A stretch of DNA of 64,000 nt, taken from NCBI GenBank assembly GCA_028280615.1, contig JANQLK010000042.1, positions 1-64,000 on the forward strand, written 5' to 3'. The notes beneath the pieces are model-generated. The model did not search any database. It was given only the letters and a program-made list of their open reading frames with translations, and was not told where the DNA came from. How positions within the stretch are numbered: the stretch's first letter is position 1; each line of letters opens with the position of its first letter. Shown here piece by piece: positions 53,533 to 62,972 of this stretch. Origin of the DNA: Woeseiaceae bacterium. GTDB lineage: Bacteria; Pseudomonadota; Gammaproteobacteria; Steroidobacterales; Woeseiaceae. Both the position numbers and the translations under genes were made by a program.

Positions 53533-55044
53533 ATGCATCCACTGCTCTCCGCCGCCCCGGAGATACCGGTTTCAGTTGAAACAGGCCCGCTCTCGCCGGA
53601 CGACCTCGAACGGGTCGACCAGTGGCTGCTGCTGCTGCCTGAATCGCCCCCTGACGCGGTATGGGCCGCCCTGCCGGAGGGCGAACGGCTGCGTGACGCC
53701 GCGGCGCGGCGCTCCACCCGAAGCCGGTTCGCTCTGCGCACACGCCTCACCAACGACCGGCAAACCAGCGTCGTCGGCGGCCGGGTCAGCGCAAGTGACG
53801 ATGCGTTCCAGACGCTCTCGCTCGGGCGCAAGCTCCTGGAGGCTCTGAAAGACGATGCCCCGGGAACGCTCGCGATCTCGACGGCGGGCTTCGACCCGAA
53901 GACGTCGTCTGAAATTGCCCGTTGCGTACTGGCTGCCGCGCTCGCCGCCGGATTCGCGATGCCCGCGTTCAAGACAAAACCGGCTACTCCGGTGCTGCAC
54001 GACATTCGCCTGCTGGGCTTCGACACGGCGTTCGACACGTCCCGAATCGAGGCCGAGGCTGCCGGTAACAATCTCGCTCGCTGGCTGACGACGCTGCCGC
54101 CGAACAAACTGGACGCGGTGACCTACGCCGGGATCGCCGAAGCGCTGGCCGGCGACCGCGGCTGGGAGTATCGGCGCTTCGGTGTGGATGAGCTCGAGGC
54201 TCTGAACGCCGGCGCGTTTCTCGCGGTTGCCCAGGGCAACGGCGACGACAGCGCGTCGATCGTCCGGCTGCGCTATCGCCCCGACGGAAAGGACTCGGAG
54301 GCCGACCTGAGCCTGGTCGGCAAGGGCATCATATTCGACACCGGCGGCACCAACCTGAAGCCGTTCAAGTCGATGCTGAACATGCACGGAGACATGCAAG
54401 GCAGCGCCGTCGCGCTCGGCACGCTGCTCGCAATCAGCCGCCTCGAGCTCCCGCTCGCCGTCGACTGCTGGCTCGCGATCACCGAAAACCGAACCGGTCC
54501 GGAAGCCTACAAGTCACAGGACGTCGTAACGGCGGCCAACGGCAAGACTATCCAGACGATTCACACCGATGCGGAGGGCCGCATGGCGCTCGCGGACACG
54601 CTCGTGCTTGCCAGCCGGGATAAGCCGCGCATGATCATCGACTACGCGACCCTGACGGGCACCTGCATCACGGCGCTTACGACACGCATGAGCGGCGTGT
54701 TTTCGAACCGCAGCGACTGGCATCCGCGACTCAAGCGGGCGGGCCGCAAGTCGGGCGAACGTGTCTGGCCGTTTCCGATCGGCGCCGAATTCCTGAAGCT
54801 ACTGAAGAGCGATACGGCGGACGTCATGCAGTGCTCGGAGGACAGCGCGGGCGACCATATCCTGGCCGCCACGTTCCTGGCCGAGTTCGTCGAGCACGAG
54901 ACGCCGTGGGTGCATATCGACCTGTCGTCCGGCCACAGGGAAGACGGCCTCGGTCACGTGGCGACGAAGGCCACGGGCTTCGGCGTGCGCTACACGCTTG
55001 CGTTGCTCCTCGACGAAGACATCCTCGGTGACGGCGAGCGATGA
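53533..55044 (+). CDS. M17 leucyl aminopeptidase family protein
   Basis: Cytosolic di-zinc aminopeptidase of 503 residues. The N-terminal domain is variable. The catalytic domain shows VGKGIIFDTGGTNLKP (metal and lysine site), MHGDMQGSAVALG, ITENRTGPEAYKSQDVV and the signature IHTDAEGRMALAD, where the family usually has NTDAEGRL. It resembles the shorter, divergent M17 group rather than PepA. It overlaps rnt (ATGA), so the two genes are co-expressed. Confidence 0.92.
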   Translation: MHPLLSAAPEIPVSVETGPLSPDDLERVDQWLLLLPESPPDAVWAALPEGERLRDAAARRSTRSRFALRTRLTNDRQTSVVGGRVSASDDAFQTLSLGRKLLEALKDDAPGTLAISTAGFDPKTSSEIARCVLAAALAAGFAMPAFKTKPATPVLHDIRLLGFDTAFDTSRIEAEAAGNNLARWLTTLPPNKLDAVTYAGIAEALAGDRGWEYRRFGVDELEALNAGAFLAVAQGNGDDSASIVRLRYRPDGKDSEADLSLVGKGIIFDTGGTNLKPFKSMLNMHGDMQGSAVALGTLLAISRLELPLAVDCWLAITENRTGPEAYKSQDVVTAANGKTIQTIHTDAEGRMALADTLVLASRDKPRMIIDYATLTGTCITALTTRMSGVFSNRSDWHPRLKRAGRKSGERVWPFPIGAEFLKLLKSDTADVMQCSEDSAGDHILAATFLAEFVEHETPWVHIDLSSGHREDGLGHVATKATGFGVRYTLALLLDEDILGDGER

Positions 55045-55664
55045 GCGCACCCATTGACATGGCGAACCGTTTTCGCGGCTTCCTTCCGGTCGTCATCGAC
55101 GTCGAGACCGGCGGATTCAATTGCCAGACGGATGCGCTGCTGGAAATCGCCGCGGTCATCGTGGACTTCGACGACGGCGGCCTGCTGGCCCGCAAGGAGA
55201 CCCACCGCTTTCACGTCAAACCGTTTGACGGCGCCAACGTCGAGGCGGCATCGCTTGCCGTCAACGGTATCGATCCCGATCATCCGCTGCGCCCCGCGAT
55301 CCACGAGCGCGACGCGCTGGGACGGCTGTTTCGCGAGGTGCGCCGGGCGGTGCGTGAAACGCGATGCTCGCGTGCGGTACTGGTCGGCCACAACGCTCAT
55401 TTCGACCTGGGCTTCCTGAACGCGGCGGTCGAGCGCTGTGCCATCAAGCGCAACCCTTTTCATCCGTTCAGCTGCTTCGACACGGCTACGCTGTGCGGCG
55501 TCGCATTCGGCCAGACCGTCCTTGCCCGGGCCGTAAAGGCGGCCGGCTTCGTTTTCGACGAGGAGGCTGCGCACTCGGCTGCGTACGACGCGGAAGTCAC
55601 CGCCGACGTCTTCTGCGAGATCGTCAATCGCTTTCGGCCGAATTTCGAGGCCAGCCTGCGCTGA
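55041..55664 (+). CDS. rnt: Ribonuclease T
   Basis: DEDD-family 3'-5' exoribonuclease that matures tRNA and other stable RNA 3' ends. The 207 residues show the four acidic ligands in VVIDVETGGFN, the EIAAVIVDF segment, GHNAHFDLGFL and HSAAYDAEVTADVF; the last contains the catalytic histidine. Positively charged regions match the gammaproteobacterial enzyme. The ATG overlaps the M17 stop; a second in-frame ATG lies 6 codons downstream. Convergent with grxD. Confidence 0.95.
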   Translation: MSAPIDMANRFRGFLPVVIDVETGGFNCQTDALLEIAAVIVDFDDGGLLARKETHRFHVKPFDGANVEAASLAVNGIDPDHPLRPAIHERDALGRLFREVRRAVRETRCSRAVLVGHNAHFDLGFLNAAVERCAIKRNPFHPFSCFDTATLCGVAFGQTVLARAVKAAGFVFDEEAAHSAAYDAEVTADVFCEIVNRFRPNFEASLR

Positions 55665-55679
55665 CCCCGCCGAACGGCC

Positions 55680-56012
55680 TCAGGCGTTTTCCTGTTCCGC
55701 CGGACTCGCTTCTTCCAGGACCTTCTTGAGCTCGCCGGAGTTGTACATCTCGATGACGATGTCGCAGCCGCCGATCAGTTCGCCGTTGACATAGAGCTGC
55801 GGGAAGGTCGGCCAGTTCGAGTAGGTCTTGAGCCCTTCCCGTATCTCGGGATCCTCGAAGATATTCACGTAGGCGTAGGGCCGGCCGACGGCATTGAGCG
55901 CAGCGACCGTCTGCCCCGAAAACCCGCACTGCGGAAAATCGGGCGTTCCTTTCATGTACAGCAGGATATCGTGAGACTTGAGTTGATCTTCGATTCTGGC
56001 GTTTACGTCCAC
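55680..56012 (-). CDS. grxD: Monothiol glutaredoxin (Grx4 type)
   Basis: Iron-sulfur cluster binding and transfer protein of 110 residues. The active site CGFS is in KGTPDFPQCGFSGQTV (about residues 22-37). WPTFPQLYVNGELIGGCDI (about residues 66-84) binds glutathione. The start is a GTG behind AAGG; the longer TTG frame adds five residues. Convergent with rnt, 15 bases apart. Confidence 0.95.
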   Translation of the reverse strand: MDVNARIEDQLKSHDILLYMKGTPDFPQCGFSGQTVAALNAVGRPYAYVNIFEDPEIREGLKTYSNWPTFPQLYVNGELIGGCDIVIEMYNSGELKKVLEEASPAEQENA

Positions 56013-56051
56013 TTGTAGTACCTTCAACTGTTAGCGTGTCAAATAAAGCGT

Positions 56052-56198
56052 TCAGCGCCTGCAATCGCCGCTCGAACCGCCCTTCTCGCATTCGTCGGCC
56101 GGCGCCTCGTACGTCGCGCCGCCGCCGACCATCATTGCCGTGCAGCCCGACACCACCAGCAGACATAGGGCCAGCGCCGGGACAATTAAAGCCCTCAC
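56052..56198 (-). CDS. Tiny predicted lipoprotein
   Basis: A 48-residue product. The signal peptide has lipobox VSGC (Cys about residue 19). The short mature part is glycine-rich and charged with two further cysteines (ATYEAPADECEKGGSSGDCRR). The GTG start overlaps the DUF1289 stop (GTGA), so it is translationally coupled to it. No family recognised. Confidence 0.6.
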   Translation of the reverse strand: MRALIVPALALCLLVVSGCTAMMVGGGATYEAPADECEKGGSSGDCRR

Positions 56199-56407
56199 GT
56201 CACACCCTCCCGAACGAGCGGAGATGCGGCAATTTCGTCGATGACCGCCCACTGCTCCGCCGGTGTCATGAGCGCCCAGGCGGCGATCTGCTCGAGCGTG
56301 CGGCCGCAGCCGAGGCAGCGATTCGCTTCGTCGAGAGTACATATCGACACGCACGGAGATTCGGGCCGCCGGTCACGATCGTGCTGTTTCAAGGTAGGGC
56401 CGTCCAC
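56195..56407 (-). CDS. DUF1289 family protein
   Basis: A 70-residue protein with the family's SPCVSICTLDEANRCLGCGRTLEQIAAW block, in which four cysteines likely bind zinc or an iron-sulfur cluster. ALMTPAEQWAVIDEI follows. The GTG start is inferred to exclude an arginine-rich upstream stretch; the ribosome-binding site is weak. Function unknown. Followed by the tiny lipoprotein gene. Confidence 0.85.
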   Translation of the reverse strand: MDGPTLKQHDRDRRPESPCVSICTLDEANRCLGCGRTLEQIAAWALMTPAEQWAVIDEIAASPLVREGVT

Positions 56408-56417
56408 AGGCTTAGAC

Positions 56418-56429
56418 TGTGTATATAAT
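56418..56429 (+). promoter_or_regulatory. Candidate promoter of the PuuD-like gene
   Basis: TGTGTATATAAT contains a perfect TATAAT (56424-56429) with a TG a few bases upstream. No good -35 is visible. It lies 96 bases before the PuuD-like start and beside the divergent DUF1289 gene. Confidence 0.45.
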
Positions 56430-56524
56430 ACCGCCTCTGCCGGGGTGCGCCTACGTCCCGGCGACACAATAATCGAACTGACCCAACGTCAGCGACGACT
56501 CAAAGATTACCGGAGTATTCCCAA

Positions 56525-57130
56525 ATGAACCCTCTCAATACCGTTCAAGGTACGATTGTCGGCGGCATCGTGCTCGCTGTCGTTATCGCCCTGGCGACGT
56601 CCGGCATTACTTTCAATGTCGGCAGCTTCATCGTCTGGATTCACGTCCTCGCGGGGATCACCTGGATCGGCCTGCTCTACTATTTCAATTTCGTCCAGGT
56701 GCCGGCGCTCGCAGACGCCGTCGCCGACGAAGGCGGTCCGGGCGGGGCCGGTATCACCAAGTACGTGGCGCCCCGGGCGCTGTGGTGGTTCCGCTGGGGC
56801 GCGGTCCTGACCTGGCTCAGCGGCGCTGCCTATCTCGGACACCTGGGCATTTTCGACGACGCCTTCACACTCGGCATGATGTCGGGCGGCGACAGCTACG
56901 CGGGCCTGACGATCGGAGTCGGCGCCTGGCTCGGCACGATCATGCTGTTCAACGTCTGGGTGCTCATCTGGCCCAACCAGAAGAAGGTGCTCGGTATCGT
57001 CGAGGCCAGCGCCGACGAGATTGCCAAGGCGAAGCGCACCGCACTTCTCGCATCGCGCACCAACACGCTGCTGTCGATCCCGATGCTCATGAGCATGGTC
57101 GGCTACGGCCACGCCGGTTTCTTCATCTAG
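56525..57130 (+). CDS. Urate hydroxylase PuuD-like membrane protein
   Basis: A 201-residue protein with four to five hydrophobic helices and the Urate_ox_N pattern FIVWIHVLAGITWIGLLYYFNFVQVPAL (about residues 36-63). YVAPRALWWFRWGAVLTWLSGAAYL and NVWVLIWPNQKKVLG follow. It corresponds to the membrane half of PuuD without the cytochrome c part, so urate oxidation is not assured; such short proteins are widespread and uncharacterised. No purine genes adjoin it. A terminator follows. Confidence 0.82.
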   Translation: MNPLNTVQGTIVGGIVLAVVIALATSGITFNVGSFIVWIHVLAGITWIGLLYYFNFVQVPALADAVADEGGPGGAGITKYVAPRALWWFRWGAVLTWLSGAAYLGHLGIFDDAFTLGMMSGGDSYAGLTIGVGAWLGTIMLFNVWVLIWPNQKKVLGIVEASADEIAKAKRTALLASRTNTLLSIPMLMSMVGYGHAGFFI

Positions 57131-57157
57131 CAGTCTGTTGGACACTGGCGGGACACT

Positions 57158-57187
57158 AGAAGCCCGGCGTCCGCGCCGGGTTTCTTC
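57158..57187 (+). terminator. Rho-independent terminator after the PuuD-like gene
   Basis: AAGCCCGGCG-TCCG-CGCCGGGTTT forms a GC-rich stem with a tetraloop followed by TTTCTT. It is 28 bases after the stop and ends just before the nadC start. Confidence 0.85.
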
Positions 57188-57195
57188 ATTCTGAC

Positions 57196-58050
57196 GTGAC
57201 CCCGGAACTCAGCGACGCGATTCACCGCAACGTGCGCGACGCGCTGGCCGAGGATGTGGGCGACGGCGACCTGACCGCAACGCTCATCGATGCCGATGCG
57301 GTCGCCGGCGCGACCGTCGTTGCTCGCGAGCCCATGACGCTCGCCGGGCAGCCCTGGTTCGACGAGGTCTTCAGGCAGCTCGACAGCACGGTCGTCGTCG
57401 ACTGGTACACGACCGACGGCGAGACGGCCGAAACCGGCGACGTCCTGTGCAAACTGGTCGGCAACGCGCGGGCGCTGCTGACCGGTGAGCGAACGGGCCT
57501 CAACTTCCTGCAGACGCTGTCCGGCACGGCGACGACGACGGCGGCGTACGTCGCGGCCGTGGCCGGCACCGGGGCGCGGGTCCTGGATACGCGCAAGACC
57601 TTGCCTGGCCTGCGCCTCGCGCAGAAGTACGCTGTCGAAATGGGCGGTGGCACGAATCACCGCATTGGCCTGCACGACGCGATTCTGATCAAGGAAAACC
57701 ACGTGCGCAGCGCGGGCGGGATACGTGCCGCGCTCGATGCCGCGAACAGGCATGACGACGGCGAGCTGCTGATCGAGGTCGAGGTCGAAGACCTCGATGA
57801 GCTACGCGAGGCGCTCGACGCCGGCGCCGCGCGAATCCTGCTCGACAACTTCGGTCTCGACGAGCTCCGCCGGGCGGTCGAGATCAACGCGGGCTATGGC
57901 TACGTTGCAGCCGAACTCGAGGCATCCGGCAACGTGACGCTGTCGACGATTCGAGCCATTGCCGAGACCGGCGTCGACTACATCTCGACCGGCGCGCTGA
58001 CCAAGAACCTGCGGGCCGTCGATCTGTCTCTGTTGTTCACGATAGGCTGA
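57196..58050 (+). CDS. nadC: Nicotinate-nucleotide pyrophosphorylase (carboxylating)
   Basis: Quinolinate phosphoribosyltransferase of de novo NAD synthesis. The 284 residues show AEDVGDGDLTATLI at the start, RTGLNFLQTLSGTATTTA, VLDTRKTLPGLRLAQKYAVEMGGGTNHRIGLHDAILIKENHV (about residues 130-175) and the C-terminal phosphate-binding EASGNVTL and STGALTK. The start is a GTG; no ATG gives a better N-terminus. No other nad genes are in the window. Confidence 0.97.
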   Translation: MTPELSDAIHRNVRDALAEDVGDGDLTATLIDADAVAGATVVAREPMTLAGQPWFDEVFRQLDSTVVVDWYTTDGETAETGDVLCKLVGNARALLTGERTGLNFLQTLSGTATTTAAYVAAVAGTGARVLDTRKTLPGLRLAQKYAVEMGGGTNHRIGLHDAILIKENHVRSAGGIRAALDAANRHDDGELLIEVEVEDLDELREALDAGAARILLDNFGLDELRRAVEINAGYGYVAAELEASGNVTLSTIRAIAETGVDYISTGALTKNLRAVDLSLLFTIG

Positions 58051-58081
58051 GAGAGAAGTCCAGGGAGACTCTGCTTGATGC

Positions 58082-60739
58082 TCAAGCTACGGCACGGCTC
58101 ACCCGCTTGGGTTCGGAAACGCCGTAGCCCTGCGCATAGTCGATGCCCATGCCCCTGAGCATCGTGATGATCTCTTCGTTCTCCGCAAATTCGGCAATCG
58201 TCTGTTTGCCGGTAAGGTGCCCAATTTCATTAATCGAACGTACCATCTCGCGGTCGATCGGATCATGCAGTATCTCCTTGACGAAGCTGCCGTCGATTTT
58301 GAGGAAGTCCACGGGGAAGTGCTTGAGATAGCCGAATGACGACAGGCCCGTACCGAAGTCATCCAGCGCGAATTTGCAGCCGAGTTCCTTTAGCGCATTG
58401 ATGAAACGGTTGGCTTGCGAATAGCTTGCAATCGCCGCCGTCTCGGTGATTTCGAAACAGATCTTGGTCGCGTCGAGGCCGCTCATCTGAAACTGGTCGA
58501 TCACGAACGGCAGGAACTTCTCGTCGCCGAGACTCTGTCCCGACAGGTTAATGGAGCACAGCTCAAGCCGCTCGCGTTCGTCTGCCTCGGATACCAGCCA
58601 GCGAAACGCGCTGCGGATCACCCAGCGGTCTATGCTCGGCGTGATCCCGTAGCGCTCTGCCGCCTCGATGAACAGTCCCGGGGAGATGATGCCGCCGTTC
58701 TCGTCACGCATCCTGAGCAGGATCTCGTAGTGCGCACCCTGCTCATCCGCCTGAAGCGGCTTGATCGTCTGCCGGAACAGCTCGAAGCGATCTTCCTCGA
58801 GCGCGTTGTTGATGCGGGCCGCCCACTGCATCTCGCGACGCCGCCGCATCAGGTCGATGTCGTTTTCCTGGAAACTGTGGATTCGGTTTCTGCCGGACTC
58901 CTTGGCGGCCGAACAGGCGCTGTCGGCGGCACTGAGGAGCGCCGCCACGTCCTCGTTGTCGGCCGTGATCGGAACCACGCCGATGCTGACCCCCAGGCGG
59001 AACGTGCGCTCGTCCCACGTGAACTTGTAGTCGCCGATGGCCACGCGCAGCGATTCGGCCGTCTGCATGGCCTCCTCGAGACTGCAACTCTCGAGCAGAA
59101 CGCCGAACTCGTCCCCGCCCAGCCTCGCAAGCGTGTCCCGCCAGCGTATTTTCGACTTGAGCAGCGCGCCGAGCTGGCCGAGCAGCGCGTCGCCGGCGCT
59201 GTGGCCGCAGGAGTCGTTGACGATCTTGAACTGGTCGAGGTCGAGGTACAGAAGCGCGTACGAGGTCTCGCGCGCCCTGGCGCTCTTGAGCGCGCGCTCC
59301 AGCCGGTTTTCGAACTCCCGCCGGTTCACGAGGCCGGTGAGAATGTCGTGGCTCGCGTGATAGCTGAGCCGCCGATTGAGCTCGCGGGATTCGCTGACGT
59401 CGTGGAACACGAGCACCCCGCCCGTAACGTTGCCCTTGCCATCGCGGATCGGCGACGCCGTGCTTTCGATATACAGTTCGTTTCCGTCCCGGCGAATAAG
59501 CAGCGTCGGCCTTACGGACTTGATCGCGCGATCGCGGCGAATCGCCACAGCCATCGGGTTCTCGAGCGGCTCGCAGGTTTCCTCGTGAAACGCGCGGAAG
59601 ATCTCGTCGATCGACCGCCCATGCGCGTTGTCGACACGCCAGCCGGTCAGCTCCTCCGCAACCGGGTTGACGTACTCTACGTTGCAGTCCGCATCCGTCG
59701 TGATCACGCCGTCGCCGATCGACTGCAATGTGATCTGCGCGCTCTCCTTCTCACGGAACAGCGCCTCCTCGTACAGCTTGCGCTCGGTGATGTCGACCTC
59801 GACGCCGAGCAGCCGCAACAGCCGACCGTTGCTGTCCTGCACCGCCCTCGCGCGGCTCGACATCCACCGCCACTCGCCGTTCTGGTGCTTCATGCGATGT
59901 ACGGATTCGAAGAACGGAGCTCTGCCGGCGAGGTGTTCGCGCATGATGGCCTGTACGCGAGCCATGTCATCCGGGTGTACGAGCCGATACCAGTCCAGCA
60001 TCGGATCGTCGTCGTCCTCGCGGAAGCCGAGCATGCGCTTCCAGCGCGGCGACAGGTCGATTGTCTTGCTCTGGCCGTTGAAATCCCAGATGCCGTCGTT
60101 CGCGGTCAGCGCAACGAGCTCGTGCCTTTCCCTCAAGTCGGCCAGCACGCCCTGGTCGTGCAGGCGCTCGAGGCCGGTCGCGAGCGATGATGCGAACAGC
60201 TTCGCCAGCAGGTGCAGTTCCGCGTCCCACGTGTCGACAGGCTCCTCCATCGCGAGCGCCAGGAAGCCCGCGATCTCGCCATGTACCGCGAAGCCCACGA
60301 TCAATGCCGCGCCGATGTGCAACTCCGCCAGCCTGCCGGCCTCCGCGGCCGACAGTGCCGTCGTATTGCACGTATCGTCGATCTCGATTGCCTTGAGGTG
60401 CTCGAGGCGTTGCATCAGGGCCGGCCAGTCGCCTAGGTTTTCGCCGCTCAGGACCTCCGGAGAACAGCGCACAAAGCCGACCTTGGCACCGATTGCGGAG
60501 TCGATGGAACGGCCATCGTCGCTCAACAAACACAGCGTCGCAGCATCGACGCCGGCGGCGTCGGGCAGGTCGCCTACGCATTGCTTGAGCTGCTCGTCGC
60601 GCCGGGCGGCGTCGAGGTTCTGCAGATTGACGGCGACTTTGGTTTGCAGCGCATCGACGGCGCCGCGATTCCTCGTCCCTTCGCGCGGCTTTCGCTGCCG
60701 GACGTTTCCGGTCGTGCCCGTTTCAGACGTCCCCGCCAT
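58082..60739 (-). CDS. GAF-PAS-PAS-GGDEF-EAL cyclic-di-GMP signalling protein
   Basis: An 885-residue sensor that could make or break cyclic di-GMP. A GAF-like domain covers about residues 30-195. PAS 1 with PAC (ending LGVEVDITERKLYEEAL) and PAS 2 (ITLQSIGDGVITTD...VFHDVSESRELNRRL) follow. The GGDEF domain has RLGGDEFGVLL intact. The EAL domain has YEILLRMRDE, FEITETAAI, ALDDFGTGLSSFGYLK and FLKIDGSFVK, so the key catalytic residues remain although the signature reads EIL. No membrane helices are seen, so it is cytoplasmic. Monocistronic, with an AT-rich region upstream. Confidence 0.93.
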   Translation of the reverse strand: MAGTSETGTTGNVRQRKPREGTRNRGAVDALQTKVAVNLQNLDAARRDEQLKQCVGDLPDAAGVDAATLCLLSDDGRSIDSAIGAKVGFVRCSPEVLSGENLGDWPALMQRLEHLKAIEIDDTCNTTALSAAEAGRLAELHIGAALIVGFAVHGEIAGFLALAMEEPVDTWDAELHLLAKLFASSLATGLERLHDQGVLADLRERHELVALTANDGIWDFNGQSKTIDLSPRWKRMLGFREDDDDPMLDWYRLVHPDDMARVQAIMREHLAGRAPFFESVHRMKHQNGEWRWMSSRARAVQDSNGRLLRLLGVEVDITERKLYEEALFREKESAQITLQSIGDGVITTDADCNVEYVNPVAEELTGWRVDNAHGRSIDEIFRAFHEETCEPLENPMAVAIRRDRAIKSVRPTLLIRRDGNELYIESTASPIRDGKGNVTGGVLVFHDVSESRELNRRLSYHASHDILTGLVNRREFENRLERALKSARARETSYALLYLDLDQFKIVNDSCGHSAGDALLGQLGALLKSKIRWRDTLARLGGDEFGVLLESCSLEEAMQTAESLRVAIGDYKFTWDERTFRLGVSIGVVPITADNEDVAALLSAADSACSAAKESGRNRIHSFQENDIDLMRRRREMQWAARINNALEEDRFELFRQTIKPLQADEQGAHYEILLRMRDENGGIISPGLFIEAAERYGITPSIDRWVIRSAFRWLVSEADERERLELCSINLSGQSLGDEKFLPFVIDQFQMSGLDATKICFEITETAAIASYSQANRFINALKELGCKFALDDFGTGLSSFGYLKHFPVDFLKIDGSFVKEILHDPIDREMVRSINEIGHLTGKQTIAEFAENEEIITMLRGMGIDYAQGYGVSEPKRVSRAVA

Positions 60740-60913
60740 TAGCTCCGTATTCTGACATGCCGTCGAAGGAAAACAAGCTAAGTCTCTCTAATTTATTGTG
60801 TTATGTGCAAGTCCCGAGGGAATAAATTGGATTTTCGAGACCTGCGTCAACCGTTATGACCGCGGCGCGTTATTGCCCCTGTACCCCACAGATCCGAACC
60901 CAGGAGAGAACCC

Positions 60914-62839
60914 ATGTTTTTCATACAGACAAGGAAGTGGACTCAACGCACACTGGTCCTGTCGCTTCTGTCGCTCGCGGCGGCATGCGGCGGCGGTTCC
61001 GGCAGTACCGGCAGCGAAACGTCGTCGGGCGCACCGGCCGCGGCCGAGTGCGATCCCGCCAACGCCGCGACATTCGACGAGTGCGGCGTGGTTTACGTTG
61101 CAATGACGGACGCCGACGGCGATTTCCTGAACTACACGGTCGACGTCGTACAGCTGACGCTCGAAACCGCGAACGGGCGCATCGTGGAGACGCTGCCGCG
61201 ATCGACGCGCGTCAATTTCACGGACTACGTCGATCTCACCGAGCTGCTTACGGCGGCGACCGTGCCCCCGGCAACCTACGTCGCCGGCACGATAACGCTG
61301 AGTTATGCCGACGCGGAAGTGTTCGTCGAGGCCAACGGCGAGGCCAAGGAAGCCGTCGTCGTGGATGCCGACGGTAACGCGCTGCTCGAAACGGCCCTGC
61401 GCGTCGAGCTTTCGAACCGCGACCGGCTCATCGTAAGCCGCGGCCGCCCGGCCCTGCTGCAGCTCGACTTCGACCTCGCGGCATCGCATGTCGTCGACGT
61501 CGTGCCGACACCCGCGACCGCCGAAGCGGAACCGTTCATCGTCGCCGAGGTCGCGCCCGTCGACGAGAAGGACATTCGCGTTCGCGGCCTGCTCGTCGAA
61601 GTAGACGAGGCGGCGTCGACCTACACCGCGGCCATTCGCCCGTTCCGTGACCGGGACGGCGACTTCGGCAACGTCACCGTCAACACGACCGTCGAGACAG
61701 AGTTCGAGATCGACGGCGTCGCCTACGAGGGTACGGAAGGCCTTGCGGCCCTCGCCGAGGCCGGCCCGAGGACGCTGACCGTCGCCGGCGGTACGCTGGA
61801 CGTGGAGGCGCGCGAGTTTACGGCCGACATCGTGCTCGCGGGATCCAGCGTGCCGGGCAGCGATCGTGACGCCGTGGTCGGCAACGTCATTGCCCGATCG
61901 GGCAATGTAATGACGGTTCGCGGTGCCACGTTCATACCGAACGACCGTCGCGCGCACTTCCACGACGACGTGACGGTCGAGCTCGGCCCCGACACGCGCG
62001 TGTTCAAGGACGGCGACCGCATCTCTGATCTGGGTATCGATGCCATCTCGATCGGGCAGCGAGTCACGGTTCGCGGCGACCTGGTCGGCTCAACGGAAAC
62101 CGACGCCAGAACGCCCGGTATCGTTATCGACGCGACCGAGGGCGCCGTTCGGATGCATCTGACGCGGCTCGCCGGCACGGTCAACGCATTCGTGCCGGGT
62201 CAGCTCGACATGACGCTGCATGCGATCGACCGCCGACGTGCCGGCATCTTCGACTTCAGCGGCACGGGCATCTCGGCCGACGTCGATGCCGACGCCGACA
62301 ACTACGAGGTGTCCACGGGTGACCTGGCCCTGACCAGTCTCTCGGACGACGCCGCGGGCAAACCCGTCACGGCGCGTGGCTTCCCGACCGCCTTCGGCGC
62401 GGCGCCTCCGGACTTCGAAGGCCGGACGATCGTCGACTTCACGGGCGTAAGAAGTCTGCTCGGCATCGGCTGGGGTGAGGCAGGCACGGCGGCGCCGTTC
62501 CTGTCGATCGGCGGCGACGGCCTGCTGCTCGATAACCAGAATCCGGACATCGGCACGCGGCACTACATTCGCCAGGGCCCCGTGCTCATCGACCTGACCG
62601 AGCTCGATTCCGACACGCTGATCGTCCCGCGCGACAGCGATCGGACGCTGTTCTCGATCAAGTCGCGGATCGGCGTTCGCATGTACTCGGACTTCGATGC
62701 GTTCATCGACGATCTCACCCGCAGTCTCGATGGTTCGACTCTGGCCCGCTCGATGCACGCCAAGGGCGACTTCGATGCAGGCGCCAACATCCTGACGGCC
62801 TACAAGATCAGTATCGTCCTGACCGAGTCGTCCGAATAG
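60914..62839 (+). CDS. DUF4382 domain lipoprotein
   Basis: A 641-residue secreted lipoprotein: signal with lipobox AAAC (Cys about residue 25), then glycine/serine-rich spacer. The DUF4382 domain covers about residues 55-190 (VYVAMTDADGDFLNYTVDVVQLTLETANG). Several DUF5666-like beta repeats follow (IRVRGLLVEVDEAASTYTA, VVGNVIARSGNVMTVRG, GQRVTVRGDLVG). Probably a surface or periplasmic protein of unknown function. CAGGAGAG lies just before the ATG. A clear terminator follows. Confidence 0.85.
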   Translation: MFFIQTRKWTQRTLVLSLLSLAAACGGGSGSTGSETSSGAPAAAECDPANAATFDECGVVYVAMTDADGDFLNYTVDVVQLTLETANGRIVETLPRSTRVNFTDYVDLTELLTAATVPPATYVAGTITLSYADAEVFVEANGEAKEAVVVDADGNALLETALRVELSNRDRLIVSRGRPALLQLDFDLAASHVVDVVPTPATAEAEPFIVAEVAPVDEKDIRVRGLLVEVDEAASTYTAAIRPFRDRDGDFGNVTVNTTVETEFEIDGVAYEGTEGLAALAEAGPRTLTVAGGTLDVEAREFTADIVLAGSSVPGSDRDAVVGNVIARSGNVMTVRGATFIPNDRRAHFHDDVTVELGPDTRVFKDGDRISDLGIDAISIGQRVTVRGDLVGSTETDARTPGIVIDATEGAVRMHLTRLAGTVNAFVPGQLDMTLHAIDRRRAGIFDFSGTGISADVDADADNYEVSTGDLALTSLSDDAAGKPVTARGFPTAFGAAPPDFEGRTIVDFTGVRSLLGIGWGEAGTAAPFLSIGGDGLLLDNQNPDIGTRHYIRQGPVLIDLTELDSDTLIVPRDSDRTLFSIKSRIGVRMYSDFDAFIDDLTRSLDGSTLARSMHAKGDFDAGANILTAYKISIVLTESSE

Positions 62840-62896
62840 CCAGGACCCGCGCCGTCCCCCGCGGCGCGCCCCCGCCGGCGCGGAAGCGCCAGCCCG

Positions 62897-62930
62897 GCTC
62901 CGCTACCGCTCAGGTAGCGGAGCTTTTTTT
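62897..62930 (+). terminator. Rho-independent terminator of the DUF4382 gene
   Basis: A perfect 10-bp stem GCTCCGCTAC/GTAGCGGAGC with a 7-base loop is followed directly by seven T residues. It lies 58 bases after the stop codon. Confidence 0.93.
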
Positions 62931-62972
62931 GCTAGGATTAGCGCCCGCTTATTCGAACCCAGGGACTTCCCG

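Noticed and set aside
57131..57157. GGACAC...GGGACACTAG resembling the terminus of the palindromic element family
   Set aside because: Only one end-like motif is present with no paired inverted repeat or core; it lies next to a normal terminator.
58415..60190. A 591-codon plus-strand open frame opposite the GGDEF/EAL gene
   Set aside because: Its composition mirrors the codon structure of the real gene; no recognisable domain.
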